NCBI GenBank assembly: GCA_023393115.1
Contig: JAEWMS010000084.1
Span: 25,758 to 89,757 of the forward strand
Source: Bacillota bacterium
GTDB taxonomy: Bacteria > Bacillota > Clostridia > Acetivibrionales > DSM-1351
Reading direction: 5' to 3'
DNA: 64,000 bases
Shown: in pieces, positions 49,746-60,514 of the stretch
How the letters are laid out: every line of letters begins with the position of its first letter
How positions within the stretch are numbered: position 1 is the first letter of the stretch
Translations under genes and position numbers: made by a program
Notes under the pieces: model-generated
What the model saw: only the letters and a program-made list of their open reading frames with translations
Database searches by the model: none
What the model was told of the DNA's origin: nothing

Positions 49746-50717
49746 TTACACCAATGATGTGTCTGTAAGTTTCTTGGATGCTCTATTTGCAGTGTATAAA
49801 AGTATAAACGCAAATACTGATCTAAATAAACCTACTGCTGTTGCGTATGATAACCTGCCGTTTTCAATACCTAGACGATATGCATATATATCAATAACAT
49901 CGATTACATCGTATAAAACAGGCTTATAGAATATGAATAGCTGTTCAAAATTGGAACCGAGGAGATTTCCGATATTTAAAACAAGCAGTACTGCAACTGT
50001 TCCTTTTATTGAAGGGAGAATGACATTCCATACTTTTCTGAATCTTCCGGCGCCATCAATTACAGCAGCTTCAAAGAGACTCGGGTCAATACTGGATATG
50101 GCTGCTATATATATGATGGCATTCCAGCCAATTTCCTTCCATGTCTCGGAGGTTATAAGTATTCCCCAGAAATACTGCGGTGTTCCGATAAGATGAATCG
50201 GCTCCTTCAATATTCCTATGTTTACTAAAACAGTAGTTATCAAGCCTGAATCAGATAACCAGTTATACATAATTCCGCCAACAATTATCCAGGATAAAAA
50301 GTGCGGCAAATATGATACTGTTTGAACAAATCTTTTGAATTTTGTAGATACTAACTCATTTAGCAGAAGTGCGAATATTATTGGTATCGGGAATCCAATA
50401 AGCAATCTTAAAGTATTTAACCCAAAGGTATTTCTCATAACCAGCCAGAAACGGTCATCTGAAAAGAATTCGATAAAGTTGTCAAACCCTACCCATTTTG
50501 ACTGTAATATGCCTTTTGCAACGTTATACCTCTGAAATGATATTATGATAAAATACATTGGAATGAAATTGAAAATAATCATCCATATTACGCCAGGGAT
50601 AGCCATGGCCTGTAGATCCTTTTGCGCCCACAACCTTGAAATAAAGCCGAAAATACCGGTTTTGTTAGTTCCACTTTTTCTTCTTTCTGTGATAGGCAAA
50701 TTAGACAATGTAAACAC
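49746..50717 (-). CDS. ABC sugar transporter permease (LplB type)
   Basis: A 323-residue CUT1 permease with six membrane helices after a short basic N terminus, and the EAA loop FEAAVIDGAGRFRKVW. First gene of the importer operon. The start used is GTG at 50717, with GAGGAAGG just upstream. Its promoter region has a TATAAT but a poor -35 box (50799-50827) and a perfect 10-bp inverted repeat farther upstream (50867-50910), a layout expected for activator-dependent expression. Confidence 0.91.
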   Translation of the reverse strand: MFTLSNLPITERRKSGTNKTGIFGFISRLWAQKDLQAMAIPGVIWMIIFNFIPMYFIIISFQRYNVAKGILQSKWVGFDNFIEFFSDDRFWLVMRNTFGLNTLRLLIGFPIPIIFALLLNELVSTKFKRFVQTVSYLPHFLSWIIVGGIMYNWLSDSGLITTVLVNIGILKEPIHLIGTPQYFWGILITSETWKEIGWNAIIYIAAISSIDPSLFEAAVIDGAGRFRKVWNVILPSIKGTVAVLLVLNIGNLLGSNFEQLFIFYKPVLYDVIDVIDIYAYRLGIENGRLSYATAVGLFRSVFAFILLYTANRASKKLTDTSLV

Positions 50718-50798
50718 ACACCTTCCTCAATTGTTGAGAGTATTAGTACGAATTAATAGAACTGTTATTTGTGTGGCCAACGATCAGTTTGTACCTTT

Positions 50799-50827
50799 AT
50801 TATAATGTAAGGTGAGGAATATAAACA
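50799..50827 (-). promoter_or_regulatory. Candidate activator-dependent promoter of the importer operon
   Basis: Minus strand TATAAT (50799-50804) with only TGTTTA (50822-50827) 17 nt upstream in place of a -35 box. Confidence 0.45.
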
Positions 50828-50866
50828 GGTAAGTGGTTTTAGATTTGGTTCGTTTTTTTTAGTTGT

Positions 50867-50910
50867 TTTATACAAAAAATATGCACCTTTTTTACGGCTG
50901 TTTGTATAAA
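50867..50910. promoter_or_regulatory. Candidate operator: perfect 10-bp inverted repeat
   Basis: TTTATACAAA (50867-50876) and TTTGTATAAA (50901-50910), separated by 24 bp, centred about 62 bp upstream of the weak -35 box of the importer operon and just past the kinase gene. Plausible binding site for the adjacent AraC-type response regulator. Confidence 0.5.
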
Positions 50911-50952
50911 GCTAACATATGAAAAATCGATTGGAGGGGTGGAGTCACTTTA

Positions 50953-52788
50953 CTATTGATATATGGGTGGCAATTTTATTATTAATTTTGTATATAACCC
51001 TTTATTACTTTCAATTTCTATACCATATTTGTTTCCATAAAACATTTTTATTCTTTCATTAACGTTCCTAAGTCCAATCCCGTTGCCCTTCTTCTCAAGT
51101 TTTGTATCCACTGTAGTATCAGAAATAATAGCCTGCATAACCTTTATCAGACTCTCCTCGTCCATTCCCACTCCGTTGTCGATTATGTTAATTGTTGTAA
51201 ATTCCTGATCGGATTGGCCGTTAATAGTTATTATGCCATCCTGTCCAAGGGGCTCAATTCCGTAGTATATTGCATTTTCTACCACAGGCTGCAGCATCAT
51301 CTTCAATACCTCAAACTCCATAAGTTCACGAGGAATCTCAATATTAAGCTTAATTTCATAGTCAAACCTTATATTCATCAAAACTATGTAGTTTTCAATA
51401 TATTCAATTTCCTCCTTGAGGCGGACATATTCCTTTGTGAACTTCATGCTGTACCGGAGCAGCTTTCCAAGTGAGTTTATAGCATCTGCAACCTCATATT
51501 TACAGTCGATTTCGGCCATCATGCTTATGTTTTGCAAAGTATTTATTATGAAATGAGAATTTATTTGGGTAAAAAGTGCATGTATCTCGGCATTCTTCTT
51601 TGCCTCCTGCTTTTTAACCACCTCCGATATCAGCTCGCCAATTTTCGAGAGCATCCTGTTGAAGTGAAAGGCCAGTTCACTCATTTCATCCTGTCCGGAA
51701 ACTTTAACACGGATATCAAGCTTACCATCCTCTACTTTTCTCATAGAGGCAATTATTTGCTTCATCTTATTAAGAAGAATATTTGTAATGGAATATATTA
51801 TTAAACTCATTATAAGCATAGCAAGAATACTCTCTGCAATAATCAGATTCCGTGTGTTATGGAGATTCTGTATTATACTGTCATTTGTAACAACATAACA
51901 TATCGTGCAGTCAATTATGTCTATATAGTCATGTATAAGTGTCATTGGGACACTTCCTCTATCGAAATGTATTTCAGACCTGTTTTCCTTAAGATCATAG
52001 CCCTTTATCAGCTCTTTAATATCGGCACTGTTCAAATTGTACCTTGATGCAAATGCACTTTTTCTGTCAAAGAGAATATTGCCTTTATTGTCAATAATAA
52101 AGGCAATAAAGTTTTCATTCTCGGACTGGGCGTACATGTGTCTGAAAAAAGTATCAGTATACATGGTAGTTTCTAAAAAACCCAATTCTTTATAATTTGA
52201 ATACTTAAGAGGATAGAATAAAGATACTACTTTTTTTCTGTCAAGGGTGCCAGGATTGAAGTTAACTTCTGTATGATTAAACTGCCAGTATCCTTTTGGA
52301 TTTTTGGCTGTTTCGTCTTTTATGGTCTGTAAATTCGTCAGACGTGAATCACTGTAAATAATCGAACCGATTTCAGGAAACTGTGGATTATTGACATAGA
52401 TTCTGAACTGATATACACTCGGGCTCAAATTTCTAATAAGCAGTATTTTTTTTGATAAATTAATACTGAAGTCAACAACTCCGGTTTGGTCATTTTTATC
52501 CCACCCTTTTATATAGGACATTGTATCGTAATCTCCAGTAATAGCATCAATAGTCCTGTAGCAGGTGTCTATTTCCTGTTCAATGCTGTATTTGGTTTCT
52601 TTAAGTAATTCCCGGGAATCGCTGATCAAATCCAGTTGTGTGGATTTATTAGCTACATTAATAAGTTGACTGGCGAAAAGGATTATTGTTATACCAATAA
52701 CAATTGAATATATAATAATAAGCTTATGTGCAAGTTTTAACCCACTAAAAAAATTAATTACCGGATCAAAAAGCTTTTGTGCTTTCAT
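50953..52788 (-). CDS. YesM-type sensor histidine kinase
   Basis: A 611-residue kinase: N-terminal membrane helix (about 20-45), a large extracytoplasmic sensor domain (about 46-290), a second helix (about 300-320), a HAMP linker, then a His_kinase domain with the phospho-His in NSHFIINTLQNISMMAE and a HATPase domain (LQPVVENAIYYGIEP; IDNGVGMDEE). This class pairs with AraC-type response regulators and often senses sugars through a binding protein. It lies 21 bp after its partner regulator and upstream of the importer genes. Confidence 0.93.
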   Translation of the reverse strand: MKAQKLFDPVINFFSGLKLAHKLIIIYSIVIGITIILFASQLINVANKSTQLDLISDSRELLKETKYSIEQEIDTCYRTIDAITGDYDTMSYIKGWDKNDQTGVVDFSINLSKKILLIRNLSPSVYQFRIYVNNPQFPEIGSIIYSDSRLTNLQTIKDETAKNPKGYWQFNHTEVNFNPGTLDRKKVVSLFYPLKYSNYKELGFLETTMYTDTFFRHMYAQSENENFIAFIIDNKGNILFDRKSAFASRYNLNSADIKELIKGYDLKENRSEIHFDRGSVPMTLIHDYIDIIDCTICYVVTNDSIIQNLHNTRNLIIAESILAMLIMSLIIYSITNILLNKMKQIIASMRKVEDGKLDIRVKVSGQDEMSELAFHFNRMLSKIGELISEVVKKQEAKKNAEIHALFTQINSHFIINTLQNISMMAEIDCKYEVADAINSLGKLLRYSMKFTKEYVRLKEEIEYIENYIVLMNIRFDYEIKLNIEIPRELMEFEVLKMMLQPVVENAIYYGIEPLGQDGIITINGQSDQEFTTINIIDNGVGMDEESLIKVMQAIISDTTVDTKLEKKGNGIGLRNVNERIKMFYGNKYGIEIESNKGLYTKLIIKLPPIYQ

Positions 52789-52809
52789 GGTTTAACCCCA
52801 CCTCAGCTA

Positions 52810-54363
52810 TCAGTTAATATACAGCTTTTCCCTATATTCCTTCGGAGATATTCCTGTGAGTGTACGAAAAGTGGTAGTAAAATGCTTTGAATTATTGTAA
52901 CCTACCATCTCGGAGACTTCGTAAATCTTATATATCGAATTCTGCAATAACTCCTTGGCCTTTTCAATACGAATCATTCTAAGGTAATCAACAAAATTCA
53001 TACCTATCTTCTCCTTGAAAAGTATTGAAAAATAAGAATAATTGAGACTGATATGGTTGGCAACCTCCGCCATGGTGAGATCTTTGCGGTAGTTTTCCTG
53101 AACATATTTTACTGCCATTTCAATTGTTTTGTCGGTATTACATACGTTCTTGAACTGTAATAATACGTCATTTATATTTAAAACGAATTTTTTTACATGT
53201 CTTACATAGTCATTTATATTACAAAATCCGAATATACTCTTGAAGCCGTCCTCCTGCTCCTTAATAAATTCCGACTTATGAGGTATATACTCTGAGAGGT
53301 ATCCTATTATCTCGGTCTTTAAACTATCTGACAGCTTTTTAAGATATTCGATATTATATTTTCTTATTGCTTTATCATCAAAAATCTGGTTAATTACTTT
53401 ACATAATTCGTCTTTACGTTCTGTGTCAAGCATACCGGTAAGAGTTTTAATCAACCTCACAGGAATAACAAAATTATTCTCAGGCTCAGCTATTTCATTG
53501 CAATAAATTACTGAACTGTCAGGAATAAGGAGCTTATACTTCAGAGCATACTCCGATTGACTATAGGACCGGCGCATTTCGGAAAATCCTTGAAATACCA
53601 TACCTACTCCGGCAGTACATTTTGACCTGAATATTTTTTCAACTGAGTCAAGTAATTTTTCTATATCCGTCTCTCTGTTCAGGATCAGTACAGCATTATC
53701 CTCATTATCGATGAAACAATATCCGAAGGTTTCGGTTTCCTTTAAACAATTTTTAATATTAGCAACCAGAGAAATATTATTTTCCAGCTTATCCTCATAT
53801 TCATACACATCACTGGAATTAATAGTTATTACTCGGTAGGACTCATTTGTGAAATCCATTCCACAAGCTGCCAGAAGCTTTTCTTCTTCGGCTTTAGTTG
53901 TATTATCACTGAGGAGCATAAGCTTAAACTGATTTGAAAAGAATTCAGACTTTTCGAAATTATTAATCCCGATATCGGAGTTCAGTTTTCTTTTGTACTC
54001 TTCTTCTGCTTTTTTGACAATATTTAATAGTTCATTTCTGTCAACAGGCTTCAAAAGGTATGCTTTGACACCATACTTAATCGCCTTCTGAGCATATTTG
54101 AAATCATCATATCCGCTTAAAATTACAGTATAAGGTTTGTATTCCATACTATCAATCCTAGACACCAATTCAATTCCATCGATCTGAGGCATGATAAGGT
54201 CAGTAATGACTAAGTGGTATACATTTTCTGACAACTTATGTAAAGCCTCAATTCCGTTTACACATTCATCGATTTCTGTGAATATGGATTCAGATCGAGA
54301 TATTATTGCTCTTATCCCATTTCTAATATACTTTTCGTCATCAACTACTAATGCCTTAGCCAA
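52810..54363 (-). CDS. YesN-type response regulator with AraC DNA-binding domain
   Basis: A 517-residue regulator. Receiver domain (1-120) with acidic pocket D8/D9, phospho-acceptor D55 in ITDLIMPQIDG and a late Lys in YLLKPVD; a long middle region (about 140-400) without clear signature; and a C-terminal AraC double helix-turn-helix (about 415-515; HFTTTFRTLTGISPKEYRE). The start is TTG at 54363, with TTGGAGG upstream and LAKALVVDDE following; longer ATG starts have no ribosome site. A good sigma-A promoter precedes it, so the two-component pair can be transcribed apart from the enzymes upstream. Confidence 0.92.
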   Translation of the reverse strand: MAKALVVDDEKYIRNGIRAIISRSESIFTEIDECVNGIEALHKLSENVYHLVITDLIMPQIDGIELVSRIDSMEYKPYTVILSGYDDFKYAQKAIKYGVKAYLLKPVDRNELLNIVKKAEEEYKRKLNSDIGINNFEKSEFFSNQFKLMLLSDNTTKAEEEKLLAACGMDFTNESYRVITINSSDVYEYEDKLENNISLVANIKNCLKETETFGYCFIDNEDNAVLILNRETDIEKLLDSVEKIFRSKCTAGVGMVFQGFSEMRRSYSQSEYALKYKLLIPDSSVIYCNEIAEPENNFVIPVRLIKTLTGMLDTERKDELCKVINQIFDDKAIRKYNIEYLKKLSDSLKTEIIGYLSEYIPHKSEFIKEQEDGFKSIFGFCNINDYVRHVKKFVLNINDVLLQFKNVCNTDKTIEMAVKYVQENYRKDLTMAEVANHISLNYSYFSILFKEKIGMNFVDYLRMIRIEKAKELLQNSIYKIYEVSEMVGYNNSKHFTTTFRTLTGISPKEYREKLYIN

Positions 54364-54421
54364 TGTTATTCCCTCCAAGACAATAAAAGAATTAAGTTTC
54401 ATCAGCAGTATTACACTTTTA

Positions 54422-54450
54422 ATTATATACAGCAAAAGCCATTGTTTCAA
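54422..54450 (-). promoter_or_regulatory. Sigma-A promoter of the two-component system
   Basis: Minus strand TTGAAA (54445-54450), 17-nt spacer, TATAAT (54422-54427), about 60 nt before the TTG start. Confidence 0.7.
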
Positions 54451-54498
54451 CACATAACATAACCGCACCAGATATCAATACTGGATACTGAAATCCGT

Positions 54499-57400
54499 CT
54501 ATTGCAAATAAACATCAATACTAATTATATTTAAATTTCGTACATCCTCAGCTAATTTGCCCCTGACTATTTCCTCATTAATTTCCCTTTTTGCGTTATC
54601 CTTACCAGTTAACAGATATTTTACTGGCTTTACAGCGTTCTCGCCAAAGGTATCCTTTCTATCGGGATTAAAGTAATTAACCATTGTACTACCAAGAAAT
54701 TTAAAGCTTATTTTTCCGTCAGTGTCAAACATCCAACCTGGCAGTATGGGCTTCAATGTCAGCCCCAGTTCACCGTCAGTATATGTGAAAACGTCCTTTC
54801 CAGCCATCATGATAAACCAAATGCTGAGCATTTCGGCTGTGGACCCACTCATTCTCGCAACAAAACCTCTTCCGTGAACTTCTTCATCAGGATTTACTGA
54901 ACTTGCGATAAATGACGAATTTTCAAGAGTACTTCTGCCATAAACCTCAGCTTTCATAAACGGTACAAGCATAGTGCGGATATCATTTAAGAATTGCTCA
55001 TACAGTCCTGCCTTCAGCATTGAAAGAAGATATTTGTATTCCATATGAAGGAATATAGCTTCTCTTTCAAGCCATCCGGGAGTAAATGCCCGGAGACGCC
55101 CTATTTCAGTGCTGCTTTCTTCCAATGAAACTGAAGTTTTGTACATTTCGAGTTTTGTGTCAAATATATCACTGGAGCGTATTGCTTTATACAGCTTTAA
55201 TGCCTCTTCCTTATCCTTCATGGTCTTTAATATTCGAGCCGGCCCTTCAAGGAACATTGGAAGCGCATTACTTCTAAACTCCTTTACAATTACATTCTGA
55301 TGCCCATTAACAGGATTCCTCCTGCCCTCAGCTATTTCATACTGAACAGCTTGGTAGGTAAAATATGTAGGAAATACTCCGTTTCCAAAGTCTAGTGCCT
55401 TTTCCATGCCCTTCAGTAGTTTTACTTTAAACTTCTTAAATACTTCAAGTATATACTTGATATCTACCTCAAGCTCTTGTCCTATTAAGCCGTTACGTAT
55501 TTCACTCCTGTACCTTTCCTTCGTTGAAGCTATTAAATCCCAATATTCAAAATCTGTAAGTTTTGATGCAAGGTTATTGGATATAAGTTTGTCTGCTGCC
55601 AATATGAGTGAATTGATTTCAACAGGAACTTGAACTCTTTTATCAAATTGAGTACTGACGTCTATAATGAATTCAACAATTCTCAGCAACTCGGCAGTTT
55701 CACACATGCTGGAGCCAAATAGTCCTGATAAACCGTTGAGAGCGTCATTCCATCCGGGCTTGCCAGCTTCAATCTCAACCCCCATACCTTCGGGGTCAAG
55801 ACTTACAAACTTGATTAATCCAAGTGAAAGAAGCTTTACATACAGGTTTGTGTAATATACCTCTCCCTTACCATTCTTCGTCTTTAGCCAGAAGTCCTCT
55901 GTCTTTTGATGAGCTTCATTCTCTTCTATAATAGCTCCATACTGTCTGACTTTACCTTTTGATAGAACATATTTATCCGATCTAGGCAGCACAAACACTG
56001 GGCTTTTATAGAAGCAATAGCCATTGTCTCCGAACACAAAGTTTTCGATATTGTCAGGATAAATGGTCAGGTAGGTATCCACCAGGTCCATGTTGTAGGT
56101 CCAATGGTCACTCCAGTAACCCTCTCCGAATTCGGCCTCAAAATTCTGACTGGATTTCTCCAAAACCTTTTCCAGGAAAACCTCTTTTGAAACTTTTAAT
56201 TCTACATTATGCTCCACTATGAATGATATCAATTTACCCGGAGTATATTTCTGTGACAGTAATTTTTTTATCTCGGTTTGATGGGATAAAAGCAGTACTT
56301 CAATCACGTCCCAGCAATTAATGTCAAAGCTGAAAGTACAGCCCTTCACTGATAAAGGATTGTATCCATCTGCCTGTATAAGATTCATAAAGTGTCTGAC
56401 ATTAAAGTCCTTGACCTCGGGTTTTATAAGTACATCATTTCTTCTATTCTGACTTACATCTCTGAAGTTACCGTTGCCCTGCGAATATAGAGCCGGTTCA
56501 AGTGAGAAGAAATTGTACTCTCTCTCCAAATCTCCATGCTTTCTTGAAAATACATGATATACATGTTTTTTATTACCGGCCTTAAATGTAAGAGGATACC
56601 CGCCTCTAAGTAAATTATCCAGATAGCATTGATCTATATATTTGTCAAAAAGGCTGACAGCGGTTTTTGTATATGTATCTGCAACAAGACCCTCCACCAG
56701 GTCAATTGCCTGCTTTTCCTTACGGGTGATAAACTCAAGGCAGAAATCAGCTTTTTTTGAGTTTATCATGTCCACACTTGATATATGTCCTATTACAGAA
56801 CATAATGTAAAAGTACCGTCTCCGATGTTGGCTCTGACTCCGGAAAAACCTCCGGATACCTTGTTCTGAGCGATTTGTTTTCTGTTGACAAGCTCCTCTA
56901 TGGTAGAATCCCAACCATCAGGTCTGGACATACCCTTGCTATGTCCAAAAATAATATCCATATCATATATTGGTTTCAAAAGCCCATTGCTTTCCGAGGA
57001 AAACGAAAGGAAAAAGTTTCCATGTTCATATTCACTTACCTCAACTGTATCGGCAGTTGAGGCTCTAACCTTGTAAAAGGCTATTCTGTTATCTGTATTA
57101 TAAACCTCATACCAGGCTTTCATCAGATTGGACATCTCCTGATAGCTTGCATTTGTAGCTCCTACCGGCAATAATTGAGGCAGTCCATCAAGTAGTTCGA
57201 TCTCCCTGTTTTTTTTATCAAGACTCTCTATATCAACTCTTCTAACCATAGCTGCATAGCTTTCTCCGGGCATTGTAAAATAAGTTACAGTAATTCTCAA
57301 ACCCAGAGTTTTATTTTCTTCAACTATCCTAACTAGGTTTTTTTCAATCACCATGTGCCTCTTGTAGGTGTCAGCCGATATTGGTGAAAAAATTTCATGA

Positions 57401-57669
57401 ATTTCCCCGTTATATTTAATAAAAGTACGAAACCCTTTTCTTTCAACATTCTGGTACATGGTATGTGCAGGAAAAAATTCCATTATTGTTCCATTCCTGT
57501 CCTTAACGCCAAAACTGCCCATTACCTGCCCTCTGTTGACGTAAAATGCCCACATGGGAATCCCGTCAATACCTGCAACTCCCGGTAAAAAGCTTGCAAA
57601 GGTTTTAGCCCTGTCGTAATTTTCTATTATGAATTGATTTTTTTCAGTAAATATGTAATCTGACTGCAT
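54499..57669 (-). CDS. Large glycoside phosphorylase (GH94 1,2-beta-oligoglucan or GH161 beta-1,3-oligoglucan type)
   Basis: A 1056-residue cytosolic enzyme. An N-terminal beta-sandwich region (FLPGVAGIDGIPMWAFYVNRGQ; IMEFFPAHTMYQ) is followed by a helical barrel with the catalytic Asp D642 in GKPGWNDALNG. NFRDVSQNRRND (about 401-412) and SDHWTYNMDLVDTYL (about 520-534) belong to the same large-phosphorylase architecture. Such enzymes cleave oligoglucans with phosphate to glucose-1-phosphate and a shortened chain. From memory this layout is shared by GH94 1,2-beta-oligoglucan phosphorylase and by GH161; the linkage is not settled here. No signal peptide. GGGAG precedes the ATG. Confidence 0.8.
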   Translation of the reverse strand: MQSDYIFTEKNQFIIENYDRAKTFASFLPGVAGIDGIPMWAFYVNRGQVMGSFGVKDRNGTIMEFFPAHTMYQNVERKGFRTFIKYNGEIHEIFSPISADTYKRHMVIEKNLVRIVEENKTLGLRITVTYFTMPGESYAAMVRRVDIESLDKKNREIELLDGLPQLLPVGATNASYQEMSNLMKAWYEVYNTDNRIAFYKVRASTADTVEVSEYEHGNFFLSFSSESNGLLKPIYDMDIIFGHSKGMSRPDGWDSTIEELVNRKQIAQNKVSGGFSGVRANIGDGTFTLCSVIGHISSVDMINSKKADFCLEFITRKEKQAIDLVEGLVADTYTKTAVSLFDKYIDQCYLDNLLRGGYPLTFKAGNKKHVYHVFSRKHGDLEREYNFFSLEPALYSQGNGNFRDVSQNRRNDVLIKPEVKDFNVRHFMNLIQADGYNPLSVKGCTFSFDINCWDVIEVLLLSHQTEIKKLLSQKYTPGKLISFIVEHNVELKVSKEVFLEKVLEKSSQNFEAEFGEGYWSDHWTYNMDLVDTYLTIYPDNIENFVFGDNGYCFYKSPVFVLPRSDKYVLSKGKVRQYGAIIEENEAHQKTEDFWLKTKNGKGEVYYTNLYVKLLSLGLIKFVSLDPEGMGVEIEAGKPGWNDALNGLSGLFGSSMCETAELLRIVEFIIDVSTQFDKRVQVPVEINSLILAADKLISNNLASKLTDFEYWDLIASTKERYRSEIRNGLIGQELEVDIKYILEVFKKFKVKLLKGMEKALDFGNGVFPTYFTYQAVQYEIAEGRRNPVNGHQNVIVKEFRSNALPMFLEGPARILKTMKDKEEALKLYKAIRSSDIFDTKLEMYKTSVSLEESSTEIGRLRAFTPGWLEREAIFLHMEYKYLLSMLKAGLYEQFLNDIRTMLVPFMKAEVYGRSTLENSSFIASSVNPDEEVHGRGFVARMSGSTAEMLSIWFIMMAGKDVFTYTDGELGLTLKPILPGWMFDTDGKISFKFLGSTMVNYFNPDRKDTFGENAVKPVKYLLTGKDNAKREINEEIVRGKLAEDVRNLNIISIDVYLQ

Positions 57670-57729
57670 ATCTATCTCCCATCAGCGTTCACTTAAATCA
57701 GTGCACGCATATAAATAGTTTAATAGCAC

Positions 57730-60456
57730 TTACCCAAGATCAACTTCAACCGTGTTATCAACACCTTGTTCAAGGTTTGAAATAGCTACTCTCCCAATTA
57801 TTACAGCTTCATCATCTATACTGTAGTCAAGCTTTTTATTATTGGCGGTAACATTTTTTACTGCATATTGTCCATAATCTAGGAGCTTCTCATTCTTATA
57901 AACCAGCTTTATTTTCTTGCCAGCAAATACTGTATTAACTTCCACTCTACCAGTCTTGTCAAACTGCTCTTTTTTTAGTTTGGGCTGAACCAGTAGATTT
58001 CCGGTATTACCACGAACTCCATATACCTCGGTGAGCATGAGCAACATAAGCCAACTAGCTGAACCGGTGAGATAATGATACATACCTCTTCCTCTCTCAT
58101 TTATATACTCGGGTATTCCTGGATAAATTCTAGCCTTATTAAAGTCAGTACATATATTGTACAGAGATTTGAGTACCTCATAGCCTTCAGAAACAAAACC
58201 CTGTCTGTATAAAGCGAAAGAATACATTACAGTCATATGACTGAATACAGCACCGTTTTCTTTGTGCCCGAAGGCAAAACCAAAGCATCTCCCAAGGTCA
58301 AGCTTCAGTTCATTAAAATTATTGTTTAATCTATAACTTCCAAGCCTGCTGTCATATAAATAGCGATTAACAGCTTTTACAGCACTATTTATCTTTTCTT
58401 TTGAAGAAATGCCCATCATTATTGGAAAAACCTGTCCAGTCAGGGTCATCCTTACTCCTGAATGAGTTTGTCCTTCTACTTGTTTTCCTGCATTGTCGTA
58501 ATAGCCATTAAACCATTCGAAACCTTCGTCTGATCTAACTGTTTCATTGTTTGCAATATGCTATGACAGCCATCGGCCTTTTGCATTAAGATCCTCCGAA
58601 ACCTTTAAAGTGTCAAGCTTTACCTTCTTTCCGCTGATATTGTGAATACAGGAATCATAGTATTGTTTTAATAGTTCATTCTTTGCGGAAGGTTTACTAT
58701 AATCAATTCCATCTGTTAATGTATCAAAAAGTACAGCTATTTCAGCTGCTATTTCCAGCTGATCTATACCACTTATTTCTTTGAGTTTTATGAGAAGTTT
58801 ACTCAACTCAATCAGATTTCCCGCATAAAAAGCTGTAAATGCTACAGTTTCACCTTTTTCAGCAGCCATATCGAAGGCATCATTCCAATCAGCATTTTCA
58901 ATACGGATATTATTGTGTTCTCCTGCATTGAAGAAGGCAGCCAGATTTTGAATCAATATGTGTTCAAGAATGGTTCCTGTATATATTTCTCCATTTTGGC
59001 ACTTCTGCTTGCTGCCATACTCTGGAGTCCAGTCAGTATCAATGCTTCCAGACCTCATAACCAGTCGGTCCTTAAAATAGGTCTGTTTTTCGAGCAAAAA
59101 ATCCAGGTCTCCGCTCTGATTTATATAAAGGAGTGTTGTAAACATAGGCCATACTCCGTGATCCGACCATACCCTGCTGATATTGTTTCTGTCCGCGATG
59201 AATTCTCCCGGACCTTTACCGATAATGGTTGCATTTGTACCGTCAAGACGGACTCCACCAAAATTATTGAGAAGCTGTGGTCTGACTGTATCGGTCTCCA
59301 TCAGCAGTAATGCCAGACAATCCTGCCACAGGTCTCTCCAACCGCGGCCGCCCTTTCCGTAATCATGGTGGGGCATAAAGGAACAGCCGTAAATCCTTCT
59401 CAGAATTGGTTGAAGGGATACCCACTTCATCCATGAATCAAACTGGTCATTGCTGCTTTTAAAGCTTATTTTCCCAAGCTTTTCCTCCCAATGGTTTTGA
59501 GTTTTTTCAATAAGTCTTTCAAACCCGTTGATATTTAAGTACTCCAAAATTCCTGTCTTATGGCAAAGTCTGTCCTCCGTTACAGACATAGCAACTACAT
59601 AAGTCTTGCTTTCTGACGGCATAAGCTTTTGATTCTCAAATCTCAAAGCACCAATTGCTTCATATCCGTCAACAGATTGGCCGTCAACAAGGAAGCTCTT
59701 GTTATTAGTCACTACGGTTTCAGGCCACTCAAGACTTCCACCTTCACCGATATATTCCTCCAAAAGAGGGAATGCGCCTAAAGGAATATTCCCCTTATCA
59801 TCTATACCGTAAACATTGTAAGATATCTGATTAACTTTATGTCCTCGTTCATCAAAGGTCATTGCGGGCTGTACTTCTATGCCCTCCTTTACAATATGTA
59901 CTCTGTGAAGGAGGCTGGTAACATTGCGATGGTCCCTAATACTTTCTGCTGAACGCCCGTATACCGGAATAGCAACAGTAGGTGTAATTTCTATTAGTTC
60001 CTTACCAATATTCGTAACAGTTATTTTCATTAACTCTACTTTATGTTGAGTGGCTGGGACAAAGCTGGTAATTTCGGATTTAATTTCAAGCCTTTTGTTT
60101 TCACGAGTCACCTTATGCCAGAGGAAACCTGCCTGAAGTGTAACCTTTTCTTCTGCTTCTTTATTAAACAAATCGGTATTCTGGAGGGCAGAAGCACCTA
60201 CTGCAGACCACGCCCCCTTGCCCTCGATATATACCCAGAAATTTCTGTTTGATTTTGTGTTATGTAAATCCTCTGAGGATACCGGAAGATTGAAAAAAGT
60301 ATTTTGTCCGGTTTTAATATCACCATTAAGAGTAGGCGTTACAGAAGACATTATTCCTGCTTCGTTAGCCAGAGGGAAATATAGGAAGCTACTCTTATGT
60401 GGTGAAGCTAATTCAAAGGTCCCCTTCTCATCTATAAAGTTCCAGCCTTTTGTCAT
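57730..60456 (-). pseudogene. GH94 disaccharide phosphorylase interrupted by one in-frame amber codon
   Basis: The frame from ATG 60456 to the stop at 57730 is a single 908-codon GH94 phosphorylase except for a TAG at 58561-58563 (codon 632). Before it: KSSFLYFPLANEAG, GRGWRDLWQDCLALLLMETD, and the catalytic D526 in NADWNDAFDMA. After it, in the same frame: HIANNETVRSDEGFEWFNG, GVRMTLTGQVFPIM, and the C-terminal beta domain. The break falls in a WL-x-x-HI segment where GAG or CAG is expected. Length and N terminus recall laminaribiose phosphorylase. Either a recent nonsense mutation, a sequencing error, or a read-through site. Confidence 0.85.
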
Positions 60457-60514
60457 AACTTATCCCATCCTGTTCAAATTATTATTCTGATACCCAATTT
60501 TTCTAATCAATGAT

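Noticed and set aside
58561..58563. Pyrrolysine insertion site
   Set aside because: No pylT or pylS gene is visible, GH94 enzymes are not known to use pyrrolysine, and a one-base change from GAG/CAG explains it more simply.
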